Assembly (NCBI RefSeq): GCF_014201355.1
Contig: NZ_JACHEG010000003.1
Location: forward strand, 124,001-188,000
DNA from: Aliirhizobium wenxiniae
GTDB lineage: Bacteria; Pseudomonadota; Alphaproteobacteria; Rhizobiales; Rhizobiaceae
Direction: 5' to 3'
Length of the DNA: 64,000 nucleotides
The notes under the pieces: generated by a model
The model's input: the letters and a program-made list of their open reading frames with translations, nothing else
Told to the model about the DNA's origin: nothing
The model's database searches: none
In this document: one piece after another, positions 21,017-29,048 of the stretch
How the letters are laid out: the number at the start of each line of letters is the position of its first letter
Numbering within the stretch: position 1 is the first letter of the stretch
Program-made: the position numbers and the translations under genes

Positions 21017-22198
21017 TCACCAGCAAAAACGGGAATGGCCGAGCGACCGCATGAGCGCTTCCATGAAATAATAGTCGCCATAGGGCAGCATGTTGCGCAC
21101 CGAGCCCCGCCGTACATGGGCCGCGCCATAATCGAGCAATCCCTGCGCCCCTTCAATTTGCGTAACGTCGCAAGTATCGATCAGGCCATCGAGCAGCCGA
21201 TCGGCAAAGGCGCGCCAACGGATTTTCTCTTCGCCGCTTGTCACATCCGCTAGGATGAAGAGTCCGGCGGACAGAATGGCCCCCGCTGAACTGTCCAGAT
21301 ATTGCGGTTCATCAGCGGGCAGCCGCAGGTCCCAGAGAGGTACACGATCAGCGCCCATAAGTTCTTCGGCCTTGGCGGCGACCAGTCGAGCCGCATCGAG
21401 ATATTCGGGATTGCCTGTGGTGCGGTAGGACTGCGCAAAGCCATGTACCAGCCAGGCCTGACCGCGCGCCCAGCAAGAATCATGCGCATAACCCTGATGG
21501 GTTTCACCGCGCAGCGGAGCGCCGGTCGTGGCGTCGAAAACGAATGTGTGGAAGGACGTGCCGTCTTCCCGGATCAGATTGCGGCGGGTGGTCTCCGCAT
21601 GGGCGTCAGCGATCGTCTTGAAATCGGGCGCGCCGGTTTCGGTATGTGCCCAGTAAAGCAGGGCCAGATTCTGCATCGTATCTGCAATGATCCGTCCGGC
21701 CACGAAGGTGGAGCGCGTCGTATTTTCCGTTCCATGCGAGTTCCAGGCCTGGATATAGCCGCCGGCGGGCCTGAAGCGTGCGCGCAGCGCTTCTGCAGCG
21801 CGCAAGGCCATCTGCCGCGCTGTCTGCGATCCGGTCAGTTTCCAATCGGCCACGCAGTTCAGCGAAAAGATGAAGCCAAGATCATGATCCTGCGCTGCGA
21901 GGTTGGATAAAAGCAGGTTGAGGTCAGACTGACGGGCTCGAGCGAGATTGGCCAATCCCGGTTCGCCATTGAACTGATAAGCGAGCCAAAGCTGCCCGGC
22001 ATAAAAGCTGATGACCCAATCGAACGGATTGCAATATTGCCAGCCGTTTTCCACGCTGCCGATCTGAGGGTTGCGCAGCCCGAAAATGCGCGATGTCGAC
22101 TTCACCCGTTCGACGCACCGTTCCAGGACTGCTTGGCGACCATTTGGCTTTGCCCTGGCAGGAGATTGGACGGAGTGGGGAAGGGTGGCGGTGAGCAT
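21017..22198 (-). CDS. Glycoside hydrolase family 88 (unsaturated glucuronyl hydrolase type)
   Basis: Cytoplasmic 393-residue enzyme that hydrolyses the unsaturated uronic acid left at the end of oligosaccharides by polysaccharide lyases. The two aspartates needed in this family appear to be present: Asp106 in HDLGFIF and Asp173 in IADTMQNLALLYWA. The WARGQAWLVHGFA motif follows. GH105 shares this fold and is the main alternative. It is the first gene of the leftward operon, directly downstream of the palindromic operators and divergent from the LacI regulator. No lyase gene is in the window, so the polymer may be cut elsewhere or by another organism. Confidence 0.87.
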   Translation of the reverse strand: MLTATLPHSVQSPARAKPNGRQAVLERCVERVKSTSRIFGLRNPQIGSVENGWQYCNPFDWVISFYAGQLWLAYQFNGEPGLANLARARQSDLNLLLSNLAAQDHDLGFIFSLNCVADWKLTGSQTARQMALRAAEALRARFRPAGGYIQAWNSHGTENTTRSTFVAGRIIADTMQNLALLYWAHTETGAPDFKTIADAHAETTRRNLIREDGTSFHTFVFDATTGAPLRGETHQGYAHDSCWARGQAWLVHGFAQSYRTTGNPEYLDAARLVAAKAEELMGADRVPLWDLRLPADEPQYLDSSAGAILSAGLFILADVTSGEEKIRWRAFADRLLDGLIDTCDVTQIEGAQGLLDYGAAHVRRGSVRNMLPYGDYYFMEALMRSLGHSRFCW

Positions 22199-22231
22199 GC
22201 AGTTTTCCTCGCTGTCGATGCGAAGACTTTG

Positions 22232-22276
22232 GCATGTGCGAAAATTTTGTCAATTAAGAAAAATTTTCGCACATGC
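22232..22276. promoter_or_regulatory. Large inverted repeat, probable LacI operator pair
   Basis: Two perfect 17-bp arms (22232-22248 and 22260-22276, GCATGTGCGAAAATTTT and its complement) are separated by 11 bases. Each arm carries the core GCGAAAATTTT, which also occurs as a full palindrome at 22399. The repeat lies 34 bases before the GH88 start, where a bound repressor would block transcription; as RNA it would also form a strong hairpin. Confidence 0.75.
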
Positions 22277-22398
22277 GGCGAAAAACACCTTTGTAAATTG
22301 GCGGTTATTATACAAAACAACTACGTGAGTTGTTGTGCTTATTGATTTCAATGCGAAAATTTATGAAAATCGCGACGAAAAGCCGGCAGCTTTTGCGC

Positions 22399-22410
22399 CG
22401 AAAATTTTCG
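22399..22410. promoter_or_regulatory. Palindromic operator-like site CGAAAATTTTCG
   Basis: A perfect 12-bp palindrome 28 bases before the LacI start codon, sharing its core with both arms of the repeat at 22232-22276. A degenerate copy (GCGAAAATTTATGAAAATCGC) lies near 22,353. Two operators flanking a divergent promoter region suit a looping LacI-type repressor that also controls itself. Confidence 0.72.
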
Positions 22411-22438
22411 TGATAGACATTGTGTCGCGGAAGTGCCC

Positions 22439-23512
22439 ATGGCCATTACGAACCGCAGAAGGCGAATGATGAGCGATCCAGACTCCTATCTTTCAACGGC
22501 GACACTTCACGATGTTGCAACGGCGGCCGGAGTTTCGGTCGGGACAGTATCCAAGGCGCTCAACAGACGCGGTGGCGTAAGCCCAAGCGTTGCAGCCCAA
22601 ATCATAGAGACAGCACGCAAGCTCGGATATCAGAAGCGTCAGCTGCCGCCGGAACCCGCATACAACGTTACGTCCGCGACGATCATAACTTTTGACCGGT
22701 TCGTGGTGAGCGGCCAGTTCTACGGCGAGATCCTCGATTCGATAACGAAGGAAGCCGAAAGGCGCAGCATTGCCACCAATGTGGAGCTTCTTCCTTCTGT
22801 CGAAGTTCCAACACTGCTAGCCCAGAAAAACTGGTTTGGACGGCAGCGTCCCGAAAGTCTCATCGTGCTTGGCATCGATACGCCGGAAATGCTGGATGCA
22901 ATCAGCGAGTTGGGCTGTCCGGCCGTTATCGTCAACGGCGCAGACCGCCGGATGCGGATTCCGAGCGTGTCACCCGATTATCACTTTGGCGGATGGCTGG
23001 CGGCACGGCATTTGCTGGAACAAGGGCATCGCAAAATCGCGCATGTGACGCATCCCTGGCGCGTGTCGTTTGCGCTCCGGCTCGACGGTTTTCGAGATGC
23101 ACTCTCGGATTTCGGCATAACTTTCGATCCGGAGGTTCACCTGATCGACACGCAGAGTCGTGCGCTGATGAGCCTTGATGCACGGCGTGCCGTCGAAGAA
23201 AGGTTGGCAGCCGGCAGGCTGGATTATACCGGCTTTGTCTGTGCCGCGGACATGCTGGCGCTCGGCGTCATACAGGCCGCGACCGCGGCCGGTCTCTCGG
23301 TTCCCAACGACATCTCGGTCATCGGCTTCGACGATCTACCAGTCAGCAGTCACTCAACGCCGCCGCTCAGCTCGATTCGCATCGACCGGCAGGAGGTAGG
23401 TCGTACAGCGGTCGATTTGCTGCTCGAGCGAGCCGCCATGCCGGATCGCGTGGCGCGCCGAGTGGGGATCGGCGTCTCGCTCGTATCGCGTTCCTCAGTC
23501 GGAACTATTTAG
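22439..23512 (+). CDS. LacI-family transcriptional regulator
   Basis: Repressor of 357 residues. The N-terminal helix-turn-helix is TLHDVATAAGVSVGTVSKALN (about residues 22-43), followed by the hinge region and a periplasmic-binding-protein-like ligand domain to the C-terminus (DISVIGFDDLPVSSHSTPPL, typical of the family). ATG 22439 is preceded by GGAAG at good spacing; GTG 22433 and ATG 22466/22469 are alternatives. It is divergent from the GH88-DUF2264-ABC operon and almost certainly controls it through the CGAAAATTTTCG-type sites. The effector is probably a sugar from that pathway. Confidence 0.92.
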   Translation: MAITNRRRRMMSDPDSYLSTATLHDVATAAGVSVGTVSKALNRRGGVSPSVAAQIIETARKLGYQKRQLPPEPAYNVTSATIITFDRFVVSGQFYGEILDSITKEAERRSIATNVELLPSVEVPTLLAQKNWFGRQRPESLIVLGIDTPEMLDAISELGCPAVIVNGADRRMRIPSVSPDYHFGGWLAARHLLEQGHRKIAHVTHPWRVSFALRLDGFRDALSDFGITFDPEVHLIDTQSRALMSLDARRAVEERLAAGRLDYTGFVCAADMLALGVIQAATAAGLSVPNDISVIGFDDLPVSSHSTPPLSSIRIDRQEVGRTAVDLLLERAAMPDRVARRVGIGVSLVSRSSVGTI

Positions 23513-23713
23513 TCACGGCCAATCGACATTTCGGGAAGTAATAGCCTCCAGAAATTGCACAGCAAGAATGCGATTAATGCGGCAATCGTTCTGTTTCATG
23601 GGCATTGATAGAGTTCTATATGACGACATCGCCGGCACTCGCTGCGTGCCGCGTGACGATTCAATGGATAGGCGTCGACCTCAGAGCGATCAGACCCGCA
23701 ACATGCATTGACG

Positions 23714-24916
23714 CTATTGGGACAGTATGTACCTGCCATAAAAAATCGCGTAGCCGCAAAAGGCTAGAACCCAAAGCAGACCGGCGAGCGGCAGAAGCAA
23801 CATCGTGTATTGTGGCGCAAGCGCTGCGGCGATGCGTAGTACGGCAGCGGTAACGATTGGCACGTAGATGACGAAAACCGTCGAGGCCGGCGCATGCAGT
23901 GCCTGACCTGAGTGGCCACGGGTTGCGCGGGTCATTACCGCGAGCGTCATGGTGCCGATCGCCCCCGATGTCCACGCATGGATACCGGCCGAGGCGAAGC
24001 TTGAATCATAGGTAAGCAGGGCGATGCCGGTCAAGACAAAGCCAAGTGGCACGAATAGGAACGCGACGTGGAGAATGGTGACGAGCGGTTCGTAGAGCGT
24101 GCGTTCGGGGCACCAGCGCGCCTGCCGGACCAGTTGAAGAGCACCGGCGAGCAGCATCAGGATTGCAGCCGGGGTTGCCAGAGCGTCCCAGTGCGACGCC
24201 AGCGGCCATGCGGCGAGCGCCGTGGTCGAGATCACCATTACGAAAAGGTCAAAACGACCGAAAGGTGGCGGCTCGCGGCCGGGATTATTCTTTCTCAGCC
24301 AGTTGCCGGTAAAGGTGGGAATGATGCGGCCGCCGACGATAGCGATCATCAGGATGATGGCGGATATGGCAAGGCGTCCGGCGACATCGACATGGGCGAA
24401 GCGGGAAAATTCATAAAGGAAAAACGCCTGCGCTGCCGCGATCAGGCCGATCACGGCTGCCAGTTTGTAATTACGTTTGTTTTTGGCCGCCACGACTTCG
24501 CGTAGCGCATAAAGGCCGAGCACTAAGAGGAAGGCGAGATTGATGGCGCTTGAGACGGTGAGGCCGGTATATTCCGAGAGGAAGGTCACCAGCCGTCCCG
24601 CTAGCCAGAGGGCAAACAGAAGAACCAGGGGCGTGCCGGTCAACCGTTTGCGTTTGGTCCAGTTGGGCATGGCTGTCAGTAGGAAGCCAGCGATAATTGC
24701 GGGCACATAACCGAACAGAAGTTCATGCTGGTGCCATGCGATCGGCGACAGTGCCGTCGGCACATGCAGAAAACCGAGATACCACGGCACCCAGAGCAGG
24801 ATCGACAGCGCTGCATAAAGGGCGCCGAACAGAAAGAACGGCCGAAACCCTTCGAGCGCGAGGCTCGAAAGACGAAATTTCCGGGCGGAGGCGGAGGTGT
24901 TCGGCATGGTCAGCAT
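23714..24916 (-). CDS. nnrS: NnrS family protein
   Basis: Polytopic inner-membrane protein of 400 residues, about twelve hydrophobic segments, with the NnrS hallmarks EGFRPFFLFGALYAALS, WHQHELLFGYVPAIIAGF and LTAMPNWTKR near the N-terminus and a heme-type His pattern (ATRGHSG) near the C-terminus. NnrS proteins bind heme and copper and relieve NO stress in denitrifiers. ATG 24916 overlaps the previous gene's stop by seven bases; ATG 24907 is equally possible. It is the last gene of the leftward ABC-nnrS operon. Confidence 0.92.
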   Translation of the reverse strand: MLTMPNTSASARKFRLSSLALEGFRPFFLFGALYAALSILLWVPWYLGFLHVPTALSPIAWHQHELLFGYVPAIIAGFLLTAMPNWTKRKRLTGTPLVLLFALWLAGRLVTFLSEYTGLTVSSAINLAFLLVLGLYALREVVAAKNKRNYKLAAVIGLIAAAQAFFLYEFSRFAHVDVAGRLAISAIILMIAIVGGRIIPTFTGNWLRKNNPGREPPPFGRFDLFVMVISTTALAAWPLASHWDALATPAAILMLLAGALQLVRQARWCPERTLYEPLVTILHVAFLFVPLGFVLTGIALLTYDSSFASAGIHAWTSGAIGTMTLAVMTRATRGHSGQALHAPASTVFVIYVPIVTAAVLRIAAALAPQYTMLLLPLAGLLWVLAFCGYAIFYGRYILSQ

Positions 24917-26130
24917 CTGTCCTGTTCGGTGGTGGCGGGCGACCACAAGAGGGGGAGATAGGCATAAAGCCAGAGAAGGAAGGCGGCAGCCCAGGCGAGG
25001 GCAGACGGGCCATATTGCCCGCCGGGCAACATGAGAGATGGCCAGAATTCCGGTATTACGCGTAGCACCACAGCAGTTAGAAGGCAGAGAATGGCAGCGC
25101 GGGTGAGGCGCGAAAAACCGAGCGCCTGGCCAGTATGCAACAAACCGGCAATCGACGGGACCTGCAACACGCCAAGGCCCAGACCGCCCATCAGCATCAG
25201 GTGCAGGCCGCCGAGCGTCGGAATATTTAGGCCAATCCTGCCGAAGCCGATAATGAGAAGGCCCAGGCCGGCAAGCAGGCTCGAAAGCCACAGGCCTGCG
25301 ATCTCGAACGTCCAACCCTGCCTGCCGATAAAACCTTCGGCGACGCGGTCGAGGAATGCAGCGCCTGTCGCCAGTACCAAGTAGCCGCAGACGGCATCGG
25401 AAAAGCCCGAAAATTCGGCAGCGATCAGCAGTCCTACAAGCCCCGGCGCGAGGTTGATCCGCCCCGGATGCGGCCGGTAGGGCGAGGTTTCCTCACTCGG
25501 GTCGAGAACACGATTGGTGATCGGCACGGTAATGCGAGCCAGAGCCAAGCCGAGAAGGCCAAGAAATGCATATTGCATGAGCCGGATAGCGCGCTCGGCC
25601 AGATCATAGGCGTCCGTCAGCATGGAGAAACGCAGAAGGCCGGCGGCAACTGCCAACGTCGCGAGCAGCGCGACGAAACCGGTCAGCGCCATCGTCCGTT
25701 TTTTCCAGCCCAGACAGGCGGCGTAACCAACAAGGAAAGCCAGCCAGATTTGATCGAGAATGCCACCGAGAACAATTGCGGCATCAATGCCGAACAGGCC
25801 AATCAGCCTGGCCAGAGCCCACAGACAGGCAAGAATAAACAGCGGGTTTCCCTTTAAGCCCCTCGTGTCCGTCCATTCAGGCAAGGCCGAAGTGAGAAAC
25901 CCTAGCAATGCAGCCCCAAACGATCCGATCAGTAGTTCCTGGGCATGCCAGTGGGCTGGCAGGGTGTTGTGAGCGAAGGGCAGGCCGAGCTGCCAGCCTG
26001 CGACCCAAAGCAGAGGCCAGAGAGCTGCGTGCAAGGCAGCAATCGGGAAGAACAACCGCAGCCCTTCGGCGGTCGCTGCCCGCAAAATATTGCGCCATCC
26101 CGGAGAGGTATCAACGGGCATGACCGTCAT
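24910..26130 (-). CDS. Second NnrS family protein (divergent)
   Basis: Polytopic membrane protein of 406 residues related to the NnrS beside it: EGLRLFFPIAALHAALWPLLW, HWHAQELLIGSFGAALLGFL and LTSALPEWTDTRG correspond position by position to NnrS motifs. It is more divergent and slightly longer. Its start overlaps the stop of the upstream ATPase gene by four bases (ATGA), so the two NnrS-like proteins are translationally linked to the ABC transporter. A specialised role, for example handling the imported substrate or a metal/NO adduct, is conceivable but unproven. Confidence 0.87.
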   Translation of the reverse strand: MTVMPVDTSPGWRNILRAATAEGLRLFFPIAALHAALWPLLWVAGWQLGLPFAHNTLPAHWHAQELLIGSFGAALLGFLTSALPEWTDTRGLKGNPLFILACLWALARLIGLFGIDAAIVLGGILDQIWLAFLVGYAACLGWKKRTMALTGFVALLATLAVAAGLLRFSMLTDAYDLAERAIRLMQYAFLGLLGLALARITVPITNRVLDPSEETSPYRPHPGRINLAPGLVGLLIAAEFSGFSDAVCGYLVLATGAAFLDRVAEGFIGRQGWTFEIAGLWLSSLLAGLGLLIIGFGRIGLNIPTLGGLHLMLMGGLGLGVLQVPSIAGLLHTGQALGFSRLTRAAILCLLTAVVLRVIPEFWPSLMLPGGQYGPSALAWAAAFLLWLYAYLPLLWSPATTEQDRC

Positions 26131-26873
26131 CCGGGCCTCCGTTCGAGGAGTTCCTCGACATGTCGAAACAGCGGGTCTTCCTTCATAAAGTGCTGAACGG
26201 TCTCAAAAATCATCCGCTCGTCACGTTCTCCAGGCATGGGTGCGATGTGACGTTTCCCCGATATTCCTTTTCCGCGCCGGTCCAGCACGACGACCCGATG
26301 AGCGATCCGAACGGCTTCTACCATGTCATGAGTGATGAACAGGCCGCCGCGTTTGCCGCTGCCCACATGGCGGATGACGATATCCTGCATATGGCGGCGA
26401 AGCGCGGGATCAAGCGCGGTAAACGGCTCGTCGAAAAACAGAAAATCGGCTTCGCTTGCCAGCGCGCGGGCAATCGCAGTGCGCTGCTTCATGCCGCCCG
26501 AAAGCTGGACCGGATATTTGTCGAGATCTTCGACTTCAAGAGCGACCGCCGCCGCCGCGGCGAGGATACGATCATCGCGATCGCGAGCAGAGAGCCTTTC
26601 CGGAAGCGCCACGCCGATGTTTTTGCGCGCAGTGGCCCATGGCAGTAGCCTTGGTTCCTGAAACACGACTGCGTGTCGTTCATAGGTCCGGATGATGTGG
26701 CCCTGCCGCGGTTCGAGGAGCCCGGCGGCGATATGCAGAAGTGTACTCTTGCCGCAGCCGGATGGCCCGACCAGGGCGACCAGTTCGCCATCGCCGATGT
26801 CGAGCGTAATCCGGTCGAGAACCGTGCGGCCGAGAAACGCGTGCCCGATACCGTTGAGATGGAGGGCGTTCAT
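26127..26873 (-). CDS. NitT/TauT-type ABC transporter ATP-binding protein
   Basis: Cytoplasmic ABC ATPase of 248 residues with Walker A GPSGCGKSTLL, signature LSGGMKQRTAIARAL, Walker B FLFFDEPFTALD and switch His (FITHDM). The size and motifs match the SsuB/TauB/NrtD group for nitrate, sulfonate, taurine or similar small solutes. ATG 26873 overlaps the permease stop by four bases, favouring it over the longer frame. It energises the permease and binding protein encoded just upstream. Confidence 0.9.
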   Translation of the reverse strand: MNALHLNGIGHAFLGRTVLDRITLDIGDGELVALVGPSGCGKSTLLHIAAGLLEPRQGHIIRTYERHAVVFQEPRLLPWATARKNIGVALPERLSARDRDDRILAAAAAVALEVEDLDKYPVQLSGGMKQRTAIARALASEADFLFFDEPFTALDPALRRHMQDIVIRHVGSGKRGGLFITHDMVEAVRIAHRVVVLDRRGKGISGKRHIAPMPGERDERMIFETVQHFMKEDPLFRHVEELLERRPG

Positions 26874-27679
26874 CGTTTGACACCCCACGGCCGGGCAGCA
26901 TGGCGCCAGACCTCCAGTTCGGAACGCGTTGGCTGGATCAGCCCATATTCGACTCCAAGCAGCGCACTAACGGACAGAAGAATCCAAGCAAGCGCGTTCG
27001 CAACGTCGAGGTTCGAGCGAGAGACTGCGAGTGCCTCGCCGATTCCACCTGCATTGGCGAGAAGTTCTGCCATGACTGCCGCCTTGAAAGCGGTTCCGAG
27101 CGCCATGACGAGGATCGGGAGCAGGCGGTTCAGCATCTGCGGAACGGTGATGTGGAAAAATCGACGAACGCGTCCCATGCCGAGCGAGAGCGCCATGTCG
27201 TCGAGCAGCCTGTCGCGGCTGGCGATCCCTTCTGCAGCGCCGAGAAAAACGATCGGCAGACAGGCGACTGCAGCTGTCGTCGTCACTGTCGCCGAACCGG
27301 TGCCGAACCAGATCATCAGAAGTACGATCCAGGCGATCGGCGGTACACCGAGCATCAATGTTATCTGTGGCTGGACGAGGCGCAGGATCGCCGGATGAAA
27401 ACCGGCAATGCATCCGGACACGGTGCCGATCACGCCGGCAAGCGCGAAGCCCGAGAGTGCGCGTGACGAAGTGGTGAGCAAGAGCTGCCAGGCGGAAGCC
27501 TCGCCCAGAAGGGCCTTCGCGGCGGCAAGCGTTTCCAGCGGTGAGGGTAGGATAAAGCTGCCATAGGCTTCATGCGCTACCTGCCAGAAGGCTGCAAAAA
27601 CGCTCAATCCCGCAAGACCGGACCAGCCGGACCAGAGAAATTGTGCCGTTCTTGAAACACGCTCAACAAGTGACGGCAT
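26870..27679 (-). CDS. NitT/TauT-type ABC transporter permease
   Basis: Inner-membrane permease of 269 residues with about six hydrophobic segments and the EAA-type loop around DMALSLGMGRVRRFFHITVPQML. It matches the SsuC/TauC/NrtB permease family. ATG 27679 has GAGGT at six bases upstream; a GTG at 27691 overlapping the previous stop is possible. It forms a complete importer with the genes on either side. Confidence 0.88.
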   Translation of the reverse strand: MPSLVERVSRTAQFLWSGWSGLAGLSVFAAFWQVAHEAYGSFILPSPLETLAAAKALLGEASAWQLLLTTSSRALSGFALAGVIGTVSGCIAGFHPAILRLVQPQITLMLGVPPIAWIVLLMIWFGTGSATVTTTAAVACLPIVFLGAAEGIASRDRLLDDMALSLGMGRVRRFFHITVPQMLNRLLPILVMALGTAFKAAVMAELLANAGGIGEALAVSRSNLDVANALAWILLSVSALLGVEYGLIQPTRSELEVWRHAARPWGVKR

Positions 27680-27687
27680 GACTGACC

Positions 27688-28707
27688 TCACAGATACAGA
27701 CCATCGCCGGGAAGTTTTCCGCCGATCATTTGTGCGTTGGTCTTTGCGATTGCTTCAAGCAGTGCCTCGATCTCGGGGCGCACTTTGCTTGCGGGCGTTG
27801 CGACGAGATTGGAAAAAGGTACGGATTTTTCGATAACCGGCCAGGGCAGTTCCAGCGCCGAAGCGGCGTGGCCAGCCGCGGCTGCCGGGTTGGCAACGAC
27901 CTCGGCGGTCGCTTTTTCGAGACCCGAGAGGAGGGGGGCGATCTTCTCCGGGTGGTCCTGCAGGAAGGCTGGCGCGAGCGCCAACCCCGCTTGAGGCATG
28001 ATGGCCCCAAGCCCCGTCACAGCGCCCCATTCCTTTTGCATGTCGATCACGCGATGAACGGTCTTGCCCGCAGTCGAGGCTTTCATCATCGCAGCGGTCG
28101 CGGCAGGTTCAGGCACCAGTGCCGTTTCGATCCTGCCGGAAAGCAGCAACTGGATGGCCTCAATCGGCGAGCCGGAGCGGCTGACTTTGACTTTGTCAGC
28201 CAGACCGCGATGCGCCAGCACGGCATCGAATACCAGTTCCGGCGTATCGTTGGGGAAGGGCACGGTGATCTCTCTGCCGGCCAGGTCTGCAATGCTGAGA
28301 ATTTCAGGATTGGTCGAGATCACATAGAGCAGGCCATTGGTCATCACATTGGCGAGCTTGACGCCGAAGCCGCGGTTGTTGAGGTTTGCTGCGGCTGTCA
28401 CCGGCATGACCACGGCCTGCATGGTACCGGAGGTGAGGCCCGCGCGCATCTCATCTGGTGTGCGCCAGATGCGGAAACGCACCCGCTCGGCAACATCGTG
28501 CAGCAGTCCGGCGCCAACGGCATAGGCAAGCGTGATCGAAGGGCCGGCCGGCGGGCCGTAAAGCACGAGTTCATCGAGTGTGGCGGCGTTGACACGAGTT
28601 ACGAAAGGAAACGTAAGCGCAGCAGTTGCGGCCGTCTGCAACAGGGAGCGGCGCTCGATGCCGTTCGAGATGTTGGAGTTTTTTTCGGGTTTTCCAAAAA
28701 GATTCAC
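27688..28707 (-). CDS. ABC transporter substrate-binding protein, NMT1/SsuA-like, unknown ligand
   Basis: Periplasmic binding protein of 339 residues. The N-terminus carries a twin-arginine-like signal (ERRSLLQTAATAALTF) with a cleavage-like VNA-A near residue 41, unusual for a simple ABC binding protein and suggesting Tat export or cofactor-dependent folding. The rest resembles the NitT/TauT class (SITLAYAVGAGLLHDVAERV, later EITVPFPNDTPE). It is first in the leftward operon with permease, ATPase and two NnrS genes, and an NnrR-type box lies 56 bases upstream. The ligand is unknown; the setting suggests a solute needed during denitrification, such as an oxyanion or a metal complex. Confidence 0.83.
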   Translation of the reverse strand: MNLFGKPEKNSNISNGIERRSLLQTAATAALTFPFVTRVNAATLDELVLYGPPAGPSITLAYAVGAGLLHDVAERVRFRIWRTPDEMRAGLTSGTMQAVVMPVTAAANLNNRGFGVKLANVMTNGLLYVISTNPEILSIADLAGREITVPFPNDTPELVFDAVLAHRGLADKVKVSRSGSPIEAIQLLLSGRIETALVPEPAATAAMMKASTAGKTVHRVIDMQKEWGAVTGLGAIMPQAGLALAPAFLQDHPEKIAPLLSGLEKATAEVVANPAAAAGHAASALELPWPVIEKSVPFSNLVATPASKVRPEIEALLEAIAKTNAQMIGGKLPGDGLYL

Positions 28708-28762
28708 GACGGGTTCCTTCCATAGGGCGTTAGCAATCTTATCCGGTCCTCAGGCTGCCTCT

Positions 28763-28776
28763 TTGCGTAAGCGCAA
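28763..28776. promoter_or_regulatory. NnrR/DNR-type box (TTG-N8-CAA) before the ABC-nnrS operon
   Basis: TTGCGTAAGCGCAA, flanked by CT and GA as at the nor boxes. Its centre would be at -41.5 for a leftward start near 28,728, about 20 bases before the binding-protein ATG. This places the ABC-nnrS operon in the same putative regulon as nor and hemN. Confidence 0.72.
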
Positions 28777-28802
28777 GAAACGACGGACAACTGGGCGAGT
28801 TT

Positions 28803-29046
28803 TCAGAAGGGGCTCCTGAGGTCCGCATAAAAGCCGCGACCGTCGTCCGGAATATAGGCGGCCTGTCCCGGGCTCACCTGATCCACCACCAGCGTCGACG
28901 TGGCATATTTCTCGTCGAACAGATCGGTGATCTCGCCAAAGATCGAGAGTTTGTCATTGATTCGGTATTCAGATCGATCACAGTGTGAGGATCGGTCCAC
29001 CATGTGTTCATGTTGTCGACCGGCATCTCGTCTGGCACCCGTTTGA
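28803..29046 (-). pseudogene. TonB-dependent receptor, C-terminal remnant with frameshift
   Basis: Only the last roughly 80 residues of an outer-membrane TonB-dependent receptor remain. The 3' part encodes INDKLSIFGEITDLFDEKYA and ends DGRGFYADLRSPF, a typical last beta-strand with terminal Phe. Upstream the homology continues in another frame (VPDEMPVDNMNTWWTDP, then HTVIDLN), so a small deletion lies near 28,960-28,972. The plug domain and most of the barrel are absent; the remnant starts right after the nnrU stop codon. It probably once served the ABC importer downstream on the same strand. Confidence 0.8.
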
Positions 29047-29048
29047 GG

